Shown: positions 1-12,116 of the stretch, one piece after another
Position numbering within the stretch: the first letter of the stretch is position 1
Layout of the letters: each line of letters opens with the position of its first letter
From: Rhyzopertha dominica
Lineage: Eukaryota > Arthropoda > Insecta > Coleoptera > Bostrichidae
Length of the DNA stretch: 64,000 nt
Reading direction: 5' to 3'
NCBI GenBank assembly: GCA_025024175.1
Contig: QCXZ01000138.1
Span: 44,115,092-44,179,091, forward strand
Translations under genes and position numbers: made by a program
The notes under the pieces: model-generated
The model's input: the letters and a program-made list of their open reading frames with translations, nothing else
The model's database searches: none
Told to the model about the DNA's origin: nothing

Positions 1-340
1 AGGAATCTTTAGCTGCGCATGTAAAATAATAAGCATTATTAGGTATCTCAAAAAGACAGGAAAAACACCAATGAATTCAAAAAATCTATTCCGATCTCGG
101 AAGAAAAGTTTCTGATATCCAAAAACTCAAGAAATACTGTCGCCCAGAAACACAACAGTATTTCGACAGTTTGGCCACAGTTACTGGAACTTGACTATTG
201 GACTTCACAAAAAGGCGGAACGTTCAGGACTTTTCCCCCTTTTCAAATTAACAAACAGAAGTTGTTGCATCTTTTTCTCATTGTTCTCACAAGCAATTAT
301 TTCAGAATCGTACTTGGCTTAAAGAAATATAATACCGAAA
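1..340. other. Unassigned AT-rich sequence
   Basis: No open reading frame, RNA gene or repeat could be supported here. The stretch ends where the first GGGTCCCA-type motif of the inverted motif array begins. Confidence 0.5.
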
Positions 341-416
341 AGGTACGAATTGGGTCCCACTAATCTCATGTGTACCAGCTAGCTAGAAAAGGTCCTATGC
401 GAGTTGGGTCCCACTG
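341..416 (+). repeat. Left arm of an inverted motif array (GAGTTGGGTCCCA type)
   Basis: Two copies of a motif with core TTGGGTCCCACT lie at about 349-361 and 399-413, the second as GCGAGTTGGGTCCCACTG. Near-identical motifs in the opposite orientation lie at 3453-3540. The two arms bracket about 3 kb that contains a minus-strand LINE relic. This looks like a subterminal inverted repeat of a DNA element that later received the LINE, but outer ends and a target duplication are not resolved. Confidence 0.5.
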
Positions 417-1372
417 GTTCCTCCCAATAAAGCAATTACAGGGGTTTATTACTTAGGATATTATATTTCGCAAAATCTCCTGTTTATGATATTTTGTCAT
501 TCATTGGTTATAAGTTTACAATTTAGCCGGCCATTTATAAAATGTAGAATACTTGGGCTAAGACAAAATATCAAAGCAATTTCCAGTTTAAGTAGGTAAA
601 AAAAAATTACACGAATTTGTAAACAAGGGGTCGTAAAAAGATAGATGTGTACAAATAAAAAAACTGTGGGCAAGGCATTTTTTAAAAAAGAGAAAAAGTT
701 TTACTGAGTACCTTTTTAGGTAAGCCTAAATCTTGTTCTTTCGGTGTTTAATGCTGTAAAATATCAAATCGGTGTAGAAAAACAATATATATTGTTTTAC
801 TCGCGACTGTTTTCACAAAAAGAAAGTTCATGCTTTGAACATTATTACGAACTAAACAACTGACAATTGTCAAACATGCTTACGTGATATACAGTAAACA
901 ATTTTAAAAAAAAGCGTGAATTTGCATTATTATTTATGCCTAAACATAAGTAAATATGAAATATTATGCAGGGTGTTTTAGCTAAAAGTTAAATTTTAAA
1001 GTTTCATGGCTTATTTAAAGGGGGTGTTCATATAAAGAGTTGAAAGTCTTGAAAAATGAATGAGATGGGAGTTTTCAGTTGTTTTCTACAAAATTTTAAT
1101 AAATCCAAACTATTTTGGCACAATAGTAACACTCACCAACTATCTCTCTGCTACATATTCATATAGCTTTAATTGAAGAATACTACTCCTTTATTTTTGT
1201 CAGATTTATTTTGGGGTTTAAAAGAATATTTTTGAAAAAGCAGCCTGTTTCATTCTAAACGCTGTTTCTTTTTTTAATTTGTTCTTATCTCGCTGGGTTT
1301 AGCCGTAAAACTAAAATTTTAATAATTAAATATTATTATTATTAAGTATATATTATTCGATATAACTATACT

Positions 1373-1373
<1 letters not shown>
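417..1373. other. AT-rich sequence without supported genes
   Basis: Nothing coding is visible. At about 969 a CAGGGTG motif occurs, a common terminus of Tc1/mariner-type MITEs, but no matching opposite end was found nearby. Confidence 0.4.

Positions 1374-1461
<88 letters not shown>
1374..1461. repeat. (TAA)n microsatellite, likely LINE 3' tail
   Basis: About 29 near-perfect TAA/AAT trinucleotide units. Read on the minus strand it is (TTA)n and sits at the 3' end of the minus-strand LINE relic at 1462-3310. Another LINE at 47.5-49.2 kb also ends in (TTA)n, which fits a LINE lineage whose 3' end is a short tandem repeat instead of poly(A). Confidence 0.85.
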
Positions 1462-3310
1462 TAGCTTTATCGTTACATAGCCACGTCAAATACAGTATCA
1501 CTAACGAGTACAGATACAATACAATAGTACAAGCACAATGCACAATTTAAATAGACACGATTAAAAAGTCCTCTATATTATAAACGCATAAATCTTGCAG
1601 TATAGCTGTTACTTCATTTTTAAATTTACTACGCTTTAAATTTTTAATTTTATCTGGTAATTTATTGAAAAATTTTATGCACTAATAATTCACACTGTTT
1701 TGTGCAGTGTTTATTCTGTTGTAAGGCATACAAATTTTGTTCTTATTACGTGTTTCGTAAGCATGAAATGTACCATTTTTATCAAACATATTTATGTTAT
1801 CATAGGCATACAGCACGCAGATAAGTATATAAAGTGAATATACGCTAAGTATTTTACTTTCTTCAAACAAACTTTTACAACTGTGTTGATGTCCTACGTC
1901 GTTTAAGATTCTAATAGCTCTCTTTTGCTTTAAGAATAGTTCATGAACACGTGAATGCATACCCCAAATGATTATTCCGCTATGGAAGTTAGAGTAGTAT
2001 GCGGTAAGTGCAGTTTCTTCATTGACATTTTAGATATTTTATTGTAAAAAGAGCCTTTGATAGTTTTTTGTTCAGAAAGTTTATATGTTCTTTCCACTCA
2101 AAGTTATACTCAAACCAAACACCTAAAAATTTAACTGGTCTCTGGTTTGCTAGTTTCTGTGTAGTAAAAACTATCTTTTTTGTTTTCCGTTGTTTAAATT
2201 TAAATTATCAGTGTCAAACCACTCTTTAGTACATTGAATGCTATCTCTTCCTTGCAGGCTGCCAAATTTATAATGTATGCGATGTTAAAGATGGAGGTAT
2301 CATCCGCAAACAAACACACATCATCCGCTTTAATGTTCACTGGTAAGTCATTCACATACACCACGAAGAGCAGCAGGCCAAGAATTGACCCTTGTGGAAC
2401 CCCTTTGTCGACTTGCTTCCAGGTAGACCGTTGACCATTATAGACTACACGCTGTTTTCTATTGCTGAGGTAAGAACGCAGTAAACTTAATGGAACTCCC
2501 CTAATGCCATAGTATTCCAGTTTAGCAAGTAATACTTGATGCGAAACTCTGTCAAATGCTTTACTTAGATTACAGTATATAGCTTCCGTGACTAGTTTTT
2601 CGTCTAGCGCTCGCGTTATATTTTCAACCACCTGGACCATGGCTGTAACAGTAGATTTACCACGTTTGTATCCATGCTGTTTACCGCATATGTTCTTTTT
2701 TTCGAAGTACTGGATGAGTTTATTCTTTATCCATAGTTCAAAAATCTTTGACAAGACCGGTAGCACTGCAATAGGCCTGTAATTACTGGCATCGTTATAT
2801 TGCCACCTTTATGAAGTTTTATCTCCGCAAGTTTCAGATAGTCTGGAAAATTTCCCGTTCCAATGCATAGATTCATCAGCCTAGTGAGCGGTATTACTAT
2901 TGCATGAAATACTGATTTTATAAATTGGGTGCTTATTCCGTTACAGTCCTGAGTCGATTTCGAATTAATTTTCTTTATTAAACCCTCAACATCCTGTTCA
3001 GTCACTTCATTTAAGAAGAACGATTGTACATTATCTACAGAATGCTTGTTCAGCATATCAGCAACTTTTTCAGATTGAATAGTCTGATTTAATTGTTTGG
3101 CACTGCTTTTAGTGTCCGAGCATAGAGTAATTCACTGTCTTGCGAATGAACAGCTTTTTGGCTGTTGATTACCTTCCACCTTCCACATGGCAGCTTGTTT
3201 GTTCTGTGCCTCATGTATGTATTCAGTTAAAACATTTGACTTCGCTTGTCTTAAATGGTTCTTATAATATGCTCGGTATTTTAAATAAGCCTGGCGAGAA
3301 TAATCCATTT
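1462..3310 (-). pseudogene. LINE (CR1/Jockey-like) reverse transcriptase relic
   Basis: The minus strand carries fragments of a LINE ORF2 in three separate frames. 2727-3056 has the linker and the start of the RT region (KINSKSTQDCNGIS, GNFPDYLKLAEIKL). 2200-2766 has the RT core: LPVLSKIFE, KAFDRVSHQVLLAKLEYYG, GVPQGSILG and the catalytic FADDT. 1682-1960 has the C-terminal helper region (QKRAIRILNDVG, SILICVLY-like). Degraded linker sequence reaches about 3310. Frame shifts separate the parts, so it is dead. The endonuclease domain is missing, consistent with 5' truncation. The clade call is by motif style only. Confidence 0.85.
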
Positions 3311-3452
3311 TAAAACTAGGCTGATTGAGTTGTATACCATTTTGTTAAGTTTTTTGATTTCTGAACTTTGGTTTCTGTTTCAGAAACGATGTTTATGTGG
3401 AATACTAGGTATTATAGAATTTCTAAGAAAATATTTTTTATAACACTATGGC

Positions 3453-3540
3453 TCACTGGGACCCAACTCGCCTATGTTTGGGACCCAAGTCGCATTGCAG
3501 ATTAGTATCCCTGCATCGGCCGGGACTCAATTCTCCTACC
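3453..3540 (-). repeat. Right arm of the inverted motif array
   Basis: Three motifs in reverse orientation: CTGGGACCCAACTCGC near 3456-3471, TGGGACCCAAGTCGC near 3479-3493 and a weaker CGGGACTCAATTCTCC near 3521-3536. The first is almost the exact reverse complement of the motif at 399-413, and the outer one resembles the outer left motif. Confidence 0.5.
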
Positions 3541-5754
3541 CCCAAAATAATAGTTTGCTATAATGTAATTATTATTTAATGAGATCACTTAGAGACACCC
3601 AGTCGGAGTCGCCAAACTTTAAAAACGTGATTACTCGAAAGTAGTTTTTGAGGACAGTAACCTTTCAAAGAAAGCAACCACTTTATATAAGTTGGCGCAA
3701 AATACCCACATAATACCCAGCAAAGTAAGCATCTAAATATTGGTACAAAACTATAATCCACCCAACGGGCACGTTCAGATTTAATTAAACTTAAACAATA
3801 AGCCATATTATATTCAGCGCGGCAATAATTTTGGCCCTAAGCTCTCAGATCACGTCCCATTCAAAACGTTCACTTTTTACAGTTATTGTCCGCCCAAATA
3901 ACTGCTCTCGTCGGACCTTACCTGTTTCTGTAATCACCGGGCGCAATAATAATTGAAATCGGTCAGCCAGGTCAGCCTAATCCCGGGGAATTACACGCGG
4001 AAGAATAGAAAGGGATTCGCCATGCAGAGGAACGATGCCGAACTAAATCACTTTTACTGCCTTTAGGTCGGGTATGCGGACGTTCTCACGTTAAGCGCGA
4101 TTTTGGAACTGTGGTACGGCTTAATTTGGGGTATTCATTGGGAAGCTTCTGAAAACGGCATTACATACAGTGTTTCAAAAAGGTCTTGCCAAATTTTAGT
4201 GGGTTATAGAGGGTTGAAAGCAAGCCTTTTCACCCCCAGAGGAATTTTTGTCAATGCCGATAGACCTTTTTGCTCGTTGAAATTCGGAATCGCACAACCT
4301 TTCTAACATGTGAATATCTTATTGCAAGAGAAACCATCGCTCCCCTAACAGTTCCTCTTGCATCGCTACAAGGGTTTCATAGACCAAGAAGTTAATGTAA
4401 AAATCGGGACTTCGTGCTGTGCAACTGCGATTCAACAACCAAGAAATTGTTGGTTTAGCTGATCTTGTAACTGAACATTTGCACTTCCCAGTAGCTCAGG
4501 AGATAAGGTCTTTATATAGTTAAGTATTGAAATGTGCCTACAATACTGGCCAACATGTTGCATGTCAGCAAACTGTTCAAACGTAAATGTGACCTATTCA
4601 ACAGCATAAATTTCGTTGCAAACAAAACAAGTAAAACACTAAAATTACTTTTAAATAACGTCGTATGTTATTGATTGATTAATTAAACTAGCGTGCGGTC
4701 AGCATTTCTGCCACTCCCGGATATACCGCCGGGCCGGCCGTCTACGCTGGTTTGAAGGGGTAAATATAAGGACTGGAAGGGGAAGGNTATATAGGTTATA
4801 CATTCATATTCTTTGAATGTTTGAGTAATTCTTGTTTTTGTCATTTCTGGCTATTCGTTTTCCCCTCGACTTTTGTATTATTCTGTCTATAGTTGTTTTC
4901 TTGTTTTCCATGTAAAGTATCTTCCGTTTTTGGTTGGTCTCCACTTAGTTCCCAGGTCTTCCTTAACATGTGGTCTGCATCTCTCCTTTAGATGTGTCCC
5001 TCGTATTTCATCACTCATGTGTCTATTATTTTTATGATCGTTTTCCCATCCAAGAGCTCAACTGTTGCCACACGACTGGTATGTATTTGGTTGAAGGATT
5101 TCTTTACCTTAGATTGTCATTTTGCTATTTCTTGAGTTATTTGCCTGAGCACTGCGTTAGCTCTTTTGTAGGTTGGGACATGTGCACCTACTATGCATAC
5201 TGTTTCCGTCTTCTTGTATACACTTAACTAGCTACACGGAATTACCTCACTATAGCGAAGCAACAGCAATAATATTAAAGCAAACATAAGTACATAACAC
5301 TATGACACGTTATGAATTAAACTCTTAGAATTTTATGTATATAGTTGTTCGATTTCTGTATCTTGTTTAGGTTGCTTTTTTCACGATGATGTTGACGTTT
5401 CATTGTGTGATTTCATCTATGTTTATCTGATCGCCTGCTGGAGCTCTAGATGTTGGATGGGGTGATGTTCTTGCCTGTGAGCATTTTTTTATATATTAGA
5501 GCTCATTTCCATGGCTTCCTGGTCTCCAAACTGGTGTGGAGAAGACTCTGCAACCGAAGCCATTTTGTTCCAAGTCTTTTATGAGCTGTATTTTGGACGT
5601 AGACCTTGATCAGTTTCTTCCAAGCTGCTACAATACTAGCTCATTCACAATTCGGTTTTTGCCAATAAAAGTCAACCGAAGATGTCTTATCCATCTCAAC
5701 ATTAAACAGCAGTAAAGCGTTGAACGATAATGAGAAAATAATGGGCGGCTTTCC
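3541..5754. other. Non-coding stretch with a GC-richer island
   Basis: No coding sequence is supported. About 3830-4330 and 4690-4760 are clearly richer in G+C than the surroundings and carry no recognisable transposon motifs; homeodomain-type cores such as AATAATAATT are present. A regulatory or conserved element is possible but unproven. The T-rich frames at about 4970-5230 look like chance. Confidence 0.35.
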
Positions 5755-6120
5755 TGTGTTGACCTTAACAATGCAAACCTGTTGTCAGCTCTGCACGACA
5801 TTGGATTAAGAGGGACGCCTGTGAGTTATTTACAAACTATCGCAAAAGACGTTTTTAAAGGGAAAAATACAAAGCTGTCACAGCAAAACATCCACAACCG
5901 AATCAGGCACTACAGCGCAANGTATTGGATGTCATACTATTTTGTATTTATCTGCCGTCAGAGGGTTGATAATCTGATATGCGGATGACGCAGCTGTATT
6001 GTGCTCGTATTATAAGGGATGTAGGTAAGTGGAGCACACTAAAAGAATTGATGGAAGAGGGCGTATTGGAAGTATTAAAAGAGTTGCTTTGACTTTCAAT
6101 TGTAGTCAATATACTTGATT
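5755..6120 (+). pseudogene. Degenerate LINE reverse transcriptase fragment
   Basis: One frame gives LSALHDIGLRGTPVSYLQ, matching the helix before the RT palm in LINEs. About 90 codons later, in another frame near 5972-6010, the catalytic box appears as YADDAAVLCSYYKG. An N and stops lie between them. The small distance between motifs and the frame change show a decayed, probably internally deleted copy. Confidence 0.5.
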
Positions 6121-7160
6121 AAGAAAAGTTTCTAGCCTTCAGTGCTTAATCTTTATAATGACAGACAATGACAGTACTAAAGAGTGACGATAAGAAGAGA
6201 AGATACCTAAAGATATATTGAAGAGTTCAAGAATATTAAGTATACTTAAGCATACCTACATGTGAACACCAATTTAACGTCGGTTATCCATGTTCAGCAT
6301 TTAATTAAAAAAAAACAATAATTAAAACATTGATATTATCCGTTTATATATTGTGTAGAATACAGTTCAATTGGATGCGGAATAAAAAAAATAGATACAT
6401 CCTAAAGTTATCTAAAGCAAGTCATAGAAACATAGCACGGAATAGTTGTATCGCGAACCTTCGCTACAGGATATTGATTTTTTTATAAGTAGGTATGCCA
6501 AACAAGTAATAATATGCACATATAAAAATACGGCAAAAAAGATATCTCAGCTTGCGTAGTTCTATATAAACTGGAATTATTATGGCCTACAACAGACGGC
6601 AAGTCAATCACTGCGGTTTTGAAGAGGATTTTATCATTTTCATGGTGGACAGGATAACAGTTTACATAGAACGGTACAAAAAAGAATAAACTAGAAAATC
6701 GGTCAAAAGTGGCCAAGTTCTCTTTTTAAGAACAAAACAGAAAAATGATTTGCACTATTATGTACCTATTAGGCACAATATACAATATTGAATCCCTATT
6801 TTTANATTTTNTTTTTATTCGAATAGTAACCCGTAAATTTTATAGGGTATCTACATACTTTTAAATTTTGGTCTCTTTTGTTTATTGTGATATGTAATTT
6901 CTATCTAAATCAAAAAGTTCCTTTAATTATAATTAATTATATTAATTAATATTTAATTATTAATTAGCAGACACTAGTTGTTATATAAACCCGCTCACAA
7001 GCTTGCTTTTATAAATATTTGCTATGTTAATTTTATATTAACTGATACCTTTGCAATTATCATAATGTAACTAAAAAAAAACAAAATACATTATTAAATT
7101 ATATGAAAATGGTAGCGTAGCGCCCGTTATATGTAAGGACTCCCCACTTTTATACAACTA
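6121..7160. other. AT-rich low-complexity sequence
   Basis: No gene seen. 6925-6967 is a TTAATTA/ATTAAT-rich low-complexity run. The minus-strand frame at 6483-6716 has no recognisable motif. Confidence 0.45.
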
Positions 7161-7233
7161 GACCGTGTGGCCTAATGGATAAGGCGTCGGACTTCGGATC
7201 CGAAGATTGCAGGTTCGAGTCCTGTCACGGTCG
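7161..7233 (+). tRNA. tRNA-Arg: tRNA-Arg (anticodon TCG)
   Basis: The 73-nt sequence folds into a standard cloverleaf. The acceptor stem GACCGTG pairs with CACGGTC, with discriminator G at 7233. The D stem GCCT/AGGC closes a loop with GG. The anticodon stem TCGGA/TCCGA presents loop CTTCGGA with anticodon TCG, reading the CGA arginine codon. The T arm contains GGTTCGAGTCC. The A box is near 7168-7179 and the B box near 7212-7222, as expected for RNA polymerase III. There is no intron and no encoded CCA, the usual eukaryotic form. All stems pair without mismatch, so the gene is probably functional. Confidence 0.97.
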
Positions 7234-7241
7234 CTACAAAC

Positions 7242-7257
7242 TTTTTCGTTTTTTTTT
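7242..7257 (+). terminator. RNA polymerase III terminator of tRNA-Arg
   Basis: A T5 run at 7242-7246 and a T9 run at 7249-7257 begin 9 bases after the tRNA 3' end. Runs of four or more T on the coding strand end Pol III transcription, so this pair is a strong terminator with a backup. Confidence 0.85.
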
Positions 7258-9724
7258 CGTTATAAAATGAAATATTTTACTTGCAAGTAATGATACATCG
7301 TCTGTTGCTGCCAAAATATATTTATAAGGAATAATAAAAGCATAGTACACGGTTAAAGAAATAATGTACGTATATGTATTATACTCAACTATACTAAAAC
7401 TAGGAATTTAATTCGGCAACTGTATTTAGTAACAGGTGAAATAGTTGTATCCTTAATTGTCCATAAACATATATATTTTTTTTATTTTAATTTGATACAC
7501 TGTGTATTTGCAATTTTTGCCAATGCACATTCATTGCCTATGCTAATTATTTTGGTGTGCTGCAATTATTTTTTTTTCTATGCAGCATCTAACTATTTAC
7601 GACTATGTTATTACTAACCTACTTAAACAGATCTAATTAAGAACAAAATTACTTTTACGAAAATGTACCTACTAATTCTTTAATAACTAATAGATTTTTG
7701 CAAAACTGTGGTGAAGTATTGTAGAATTCTTTCACTAAAAACATACATATAAACTAAAATGCGTGCATCCTTTTCTTTATATGTATGTTTAGGTGTAAAA
7801 TGACGAAAACTATATATTTTTGTAAGTTTAGTAAACTATTGTTCTACTCATTCAACTCGTACCTATTATTTGGATATTTCCATGTATACAAATACTCGTA
7901 CTCTTTATTGGGAACTCTAATAAAGTGTGATAAAAATTAACTATTGCGTTAACTACGAAAATAGAAATATTCAAAACCATCTAGTTAATTAAGGAGATAT
8001 AACAACTAACAAAAAACATATGATATTTGATCAATTATAAAATTGTCTTAAATAATAAAGCCTCCCTTTGTCAGACAATTGCAATAAATTATCAATTGTT
8101 TATCATTATATTGAAAACCATAAAATTCAATTAAGTAGCTGTGAAACAAGCTAACTGAACGCATGTGCTTTCTCTCACTGGATTTATCAGATAACTCTGA
8201 CGATCGTTTAGATCTGACGGTCATAGTCAAAGAAATAACGGCGTTATTATTCAAGATGTTTCACAATGAATGCACCTTTTAATCCATTCAACATATTCAT
8301 AAAATTCATTTTAAAACTAACCATTATTCGTTGAATTCGCTCAAACTATACTTGAATTATACCATTTTGAAGATGTAATACTTCTGCCCTCCTCTTGTTG
8401 TTGTACGAGCAACTAGAAAAAAAATTCAAACAAAATTTGTTAAGAACTAGTTATAGATTACAATGAGTTTATCTTAAACCAACATTGTGTTGCAAATTTT
8501 TAGAGAAAGAAACCATCCTTCGATATATCATATTGAATGAGCCACTTGGCGACAAATTTACGTACTTCATAGTATATTAATGAAATCTATGTGGCCATAT
8601 TTGCTTCAAAAATATTTACCCCAAGGTTCTAGCACGATTAGTTTCCAAAATACAGCTGCTTCCTGATCTCCCTGTATACGAAACGCAAAAATTTTGTCGT
8701 AAAATTGTTGTCGAATTATAAAGTTATCTTCCTATTAAATTAACAATGATTTTTAGACGCAGAATTGAATATACAGTTAATAGTCCAAATAATTCCATGA
8801 ATTAAAACTATTATTGCTGCTCTAACATTTAATCAAAAAAGTTTGAATTATCACATAAATGGACTAATGTGTTGAATACAGAATATAAATAATGTTTTCA
8901 AAATGTTTTGGATTTGAAACGATCGTTTTAACAACCTCATTGTAAATTTTAGATACTTAAATATTTCTTTATCTTTAAATTAAACAAGAATGTCCCTTCA
9001 ATTCTTATTTGGTAAGAAACGTGTGCCGCAAAACTTTTTTATTTTTTAAATGTTTCACCTAACAATATTGCGATAAAATTTACTTTAGTTCTTTAATACA
9101 AGGTTTGATTTCTGACAACCCATTTAGTATAGTTTAGGTTTTACAAGAAAATGAATTTTTGATTGGGCAATTTTTGCAGAATTAAATAACCTTAAAAAAT
9201 GACAGCCCCCTGTCTGTTTTATATTGCTCACCTCGTACATATTACTTTATCTATGAGGCATATAACTAATTTAAAACCGACAAGTAGAGACAAGTCTCTC
9301 TGATTTATTACTTTTTAGCAGAGTGGGATTTTGCGTTATAAAACTTCTTGAAACTTCAGCTTTTTTGTGTTGGTTGGTTTGAACTACCCTTTGCAGTATC
9401 ATCATCATTTATTGATGACGTGCTCCAATTGACCCGTTGCTTCGACTATATAACGGTTTTTTTTGTAACTTCCAATACTGGGTTGGCCCCGAATACAAAA
9501 AAATCTTCTTCAATGACATGCTTTATTTATGGAATGAGATATAACAAGAATTTTTATATATTGTATTTATTCATACGGGGCTACTCCAACCCTTTTCTGC
9601 GATAATAGGTGCTCGACCCAAAATTCAGCCGCCGGCGAATAACCAACCGCTTAAAGTTTGGAAGCCATCCATTAATATATCGGCCTTTGAAGATTCCTGA
9701 CCGTTGTCCACTCAATCCTGGATC
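7258..9724. other. AT-rich sequence without supported genes
   Basis: No coding sequence or RNA gene is supported. A CCCTGTATA motif at about 8677-8685 resembles a MITE end. Short minus-strand frames near 8048-8254 have no known motif. The stretch runs up to an assembly gap. Confidence 0.4.
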
Positions 9725-9824
9725 NNNNNNNNNNNNNNNNNNNNNNNNNNNNNNNNNNNNNNNNNNNNNNNNNNNNNNNNNNNNNNNNNNNNNNNNNNNN
9801 NNNNNNNNNNNNNNNNNNNNNNNN
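9725..9824. other. Assembly gap (100 N)
   Basis: Exactly 100 undetermined bases, the usual placeholder for a gap of unknown length. The true distance between the flanks is therefore unknown, and reading frames across it are meaningless. Confidence 0.99.
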
Positions 9825-10368
9825 TTTGCCACTAGACAAGTGTTATTAGAAATCCCACATTCATTATGGAAACAACCAAACATCAGAAGCGGGATAAACG
9901 CCCAAACTGGCGACCGACCATCGGTTCCCTGACTGATGTTTACTCGGCCTGACGCTCCGCGTAACCGAAAAATGACCCAGTCAGCGGACTAATACGCATA
10001 ACAGGGGTACATCAATCCTGGTTCAGAATGCTGATATGCGAATATCTACTTTATGGGCCACCTGTTGAGCCACCCCACGCTGCACACGGCCCACCCCCGC
10101 CTCCTGCCACCGACCGTCGGATTTAGCCAGCACTTGACGAAACAAGTGCCCTGAAAGAACAGGGGGGTAAGATGTCAGGCAGTGCATGACTGTAGGAAGC
10201 TTAGGGTTGAACTTGTAGCAACCGAACATCAGTACAAAAGTAATTTGCAAAAACATACAAAATTATATAGGTATGTGTTTATAGACACATTGTTTGAGTA
10301 CTTTAGATAACACAGGTAACAAACTGATATGTTTTAATCACATATAAATTAAATTGCAATCGTTTTAG
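9825..10368. other. GC-richer island upstream of a candidate exon
   Basis: About 9880-10160 is GC-richer than its surroundings, with no transposon motif and no convincing ORF. It lies directly upstream of the exon at 10369, so it would be intronic if that gene extends leftwards. It could be a regulatory element or the product of imperfect gap-edge assembly. Confidence 0.3.
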
Positions 10369-10475
10369 GCATTAAAACGAGCTTTCTCTCATGGAGATGA
10401 TGCGACTCTTTTCAATACCGAGGAAGACATAACGTCGTGTCTAGCAGCACTTTGTGGGCTTAGAACTACAACTAG
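10369..10475 (+). CDS. Internal coding exon of an unrecognised host gene
   Basis: A 107-nt segment follows a 3' splice site (ATCGTTTTAG) and ends at a 5' splice site (ACTAG then GTAACT). Only one of three forward frames is open. It encodes 35 residues beginning ALKRAFSHGDDATLF and containing EEDITSCLAALCGLR, then two bases of a split codon. Base composition and residue mix look like a real soluble or cytoplasmic protein, not a transposon. The leftover AG joins the single T at the start of the exon at 13907 to make AGT (Ser), keeping the frame. Upstream exons must exist but I could not identify them in the window. I do not recognise the protein family. Confidence 0.55.
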
Positions 10476-10734
10476 GTAACTCGATTTTTCATGGAATTCA
10501 GTAACACACTAGCAAACAACATACTAAGTCAGTTCTTTCTAACTCTACAACTGAATATGTCGTAGCATATTTCGTTTCTGTGCAACTGCAATCGTTTAAA
10601 ACACGCATCTTTATATTTAGTACTATTAGGTATATTTAGTTATTGAATGGAAGCATTACGCAAACAACAACATTCGAAGGGGGCAACACCTACCTACAGA
10701 CCGAAAGATTTTTCACAAAAGAATAAATACAATT

Positions 10735-11410
10735 AGCTCCGTGAAGTTAGTGGACAACTAGAAGTACTAATGTTCTACTGCCACAAAATGTTTAGTGCTT
10801 CTTATACGGGAACCTCAGCGAACACACCATTCTCGAGATATAAGCAAATGTTTTTTGTCCGCCAACTTCATTCTCAGCGCACAATTAGAAGCTCTAATGT
10901 TCTAGTATCCCACAATGTTATATAAGTGCTTGGTTAATGCTTCTTAGTGCTTAATACCGGAACCTCAGCGAATACCCCATTCTGAAGATATTAGCAAATG
11001 TTTTTTTGTCTGTCAACTTTACACTTAGTTGACAACTAGGACGGACACCATATTCTTGAGATATAAGAAAATGTTAATCTTCTGCTAAGTGTAAACTTGT
11101 CGGACAGTTTAGAGCGCTAATGTTCTACGAACCCACGATGTGTTTAGTGCTTCAGTAGTGCTTCTTAATCCTTCATATCGGAACCCCAGCGGACACCACT
11201 TTCTCAAGACATAAACAAATGTTTATTGTCCGGCGATTGTGATGTTGGCGGACAACTAAAAGCACTAATGTTCTGCTATCTCAAGATAGTGATTAGCGCT
11301 TCGTCAGTGCTTCATACTGGAACCGAGCGGGCACCCCATTCTTGAGATATACGTAAATGTCTTTTTTTACCATAATAAGTAAATGTTCTACTATCTTGCA
11401 ATGCTTATAG
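10735..11410. repeat. Degenerate ~130-150 bp tandem repeat array
   Basis: About five diverged units repeat the same order of motifs: GACAACTAGAAG, CTAATGTTCTAC, TTTAGTGCTTC, GGAACCTCAGCG, CCATTCTTGAGATATAAG and a T-rich AAATGTTTTTT. The first motif occurs near 10752, 10880, 11031, 11101 and 11251, so units are about 130-150 bp with one shortened unit. The array lies inside the intron between the exons at 10369 and 13907. Confidence 0.8.
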
Positions 11411-11977
11411 TGCTTGTTACCCGTTCCGTTGCGTCAGTAGTCTGTTGAATTTCCAACTCTGTAGTGAGGTCTTGCAATAAACGGGAATGGTGAAAAAAAG
11501 CAAGAAAGATCATTACGAGTTTAAAAAGTTAAAAGAAAACTGGCACTAAGCTATAGTAGGGATCCATTACAATTATATTATGCAACTACATTACATAAGC
11601 TCACAAAACAGACATGCCTTTTGTCAATTTATTCATTAACCTATTAGAAAATGAAACTGTATACTTGGATTTCACTCCAAAACTGGACATTTTAACATTT
11701 TAAATTTTTTGGTATTGCCGATCGATGGGTGAAGAAACGAAGCAATCCAAAATGTTCTTAACAATATTGGTGATACCTCAGTGTCGCATTTACGACAACA
11801 ATATATTGTGCAAAATACAAAAACGACGATTTTTCCACTTTCCCGCAATTTATAGTTTTTTGGAATTAGTTCCTTTTATTACTCAGCGATTCAATAAAAA
11901 TAGTTAACCACCAAAGTAGAAAAAAGAGTATATTAAACTAACTTTACAAATTTACAATTCTCAGTCATAATATCAAA

Positions 11978-12116
11978 GAGAATGAGAATAAATTGAAAAA
12001 TACTTCGCCAGAACTTCGAGAACTGTTGCCTAGTCCACGAGAACCGTAGGCTTGAGTGGGTATTGCCAAATGACAACAGTTCGAGTATAAAAGTTCTAAC
12101 TTATTCTCACTCTCGT
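11978..12116. repeat. Imperfect palindrome / foldback, probable MITE core
   Basis: GAGAATGAGAATAAA near 11980 is the inverted partner of TTATTCTCACTCTC near 12102. Inside, AGAACTTCGAGAACTGTTG near 12010 pairs with CAACAGTTCGAGTATAAAAGTTCT near 12076 with gaps. The whole can fold into a long hairpin of about 140 bp. It is intronic. No terminal repeats with target duplication were identified. Confidence 0.55.

Noticed and set aside
1319..1543. Long poly-tyrosine open frame on the minus strand
   Set aside because: It is a translation of the (TAA)n microsatellite, not a gene.
9581..9932. Open frames on both strands spanning about 9.6-9.9 kb
   Set aside because: They cross the 100-N gap and owe their length to undetermined codons.
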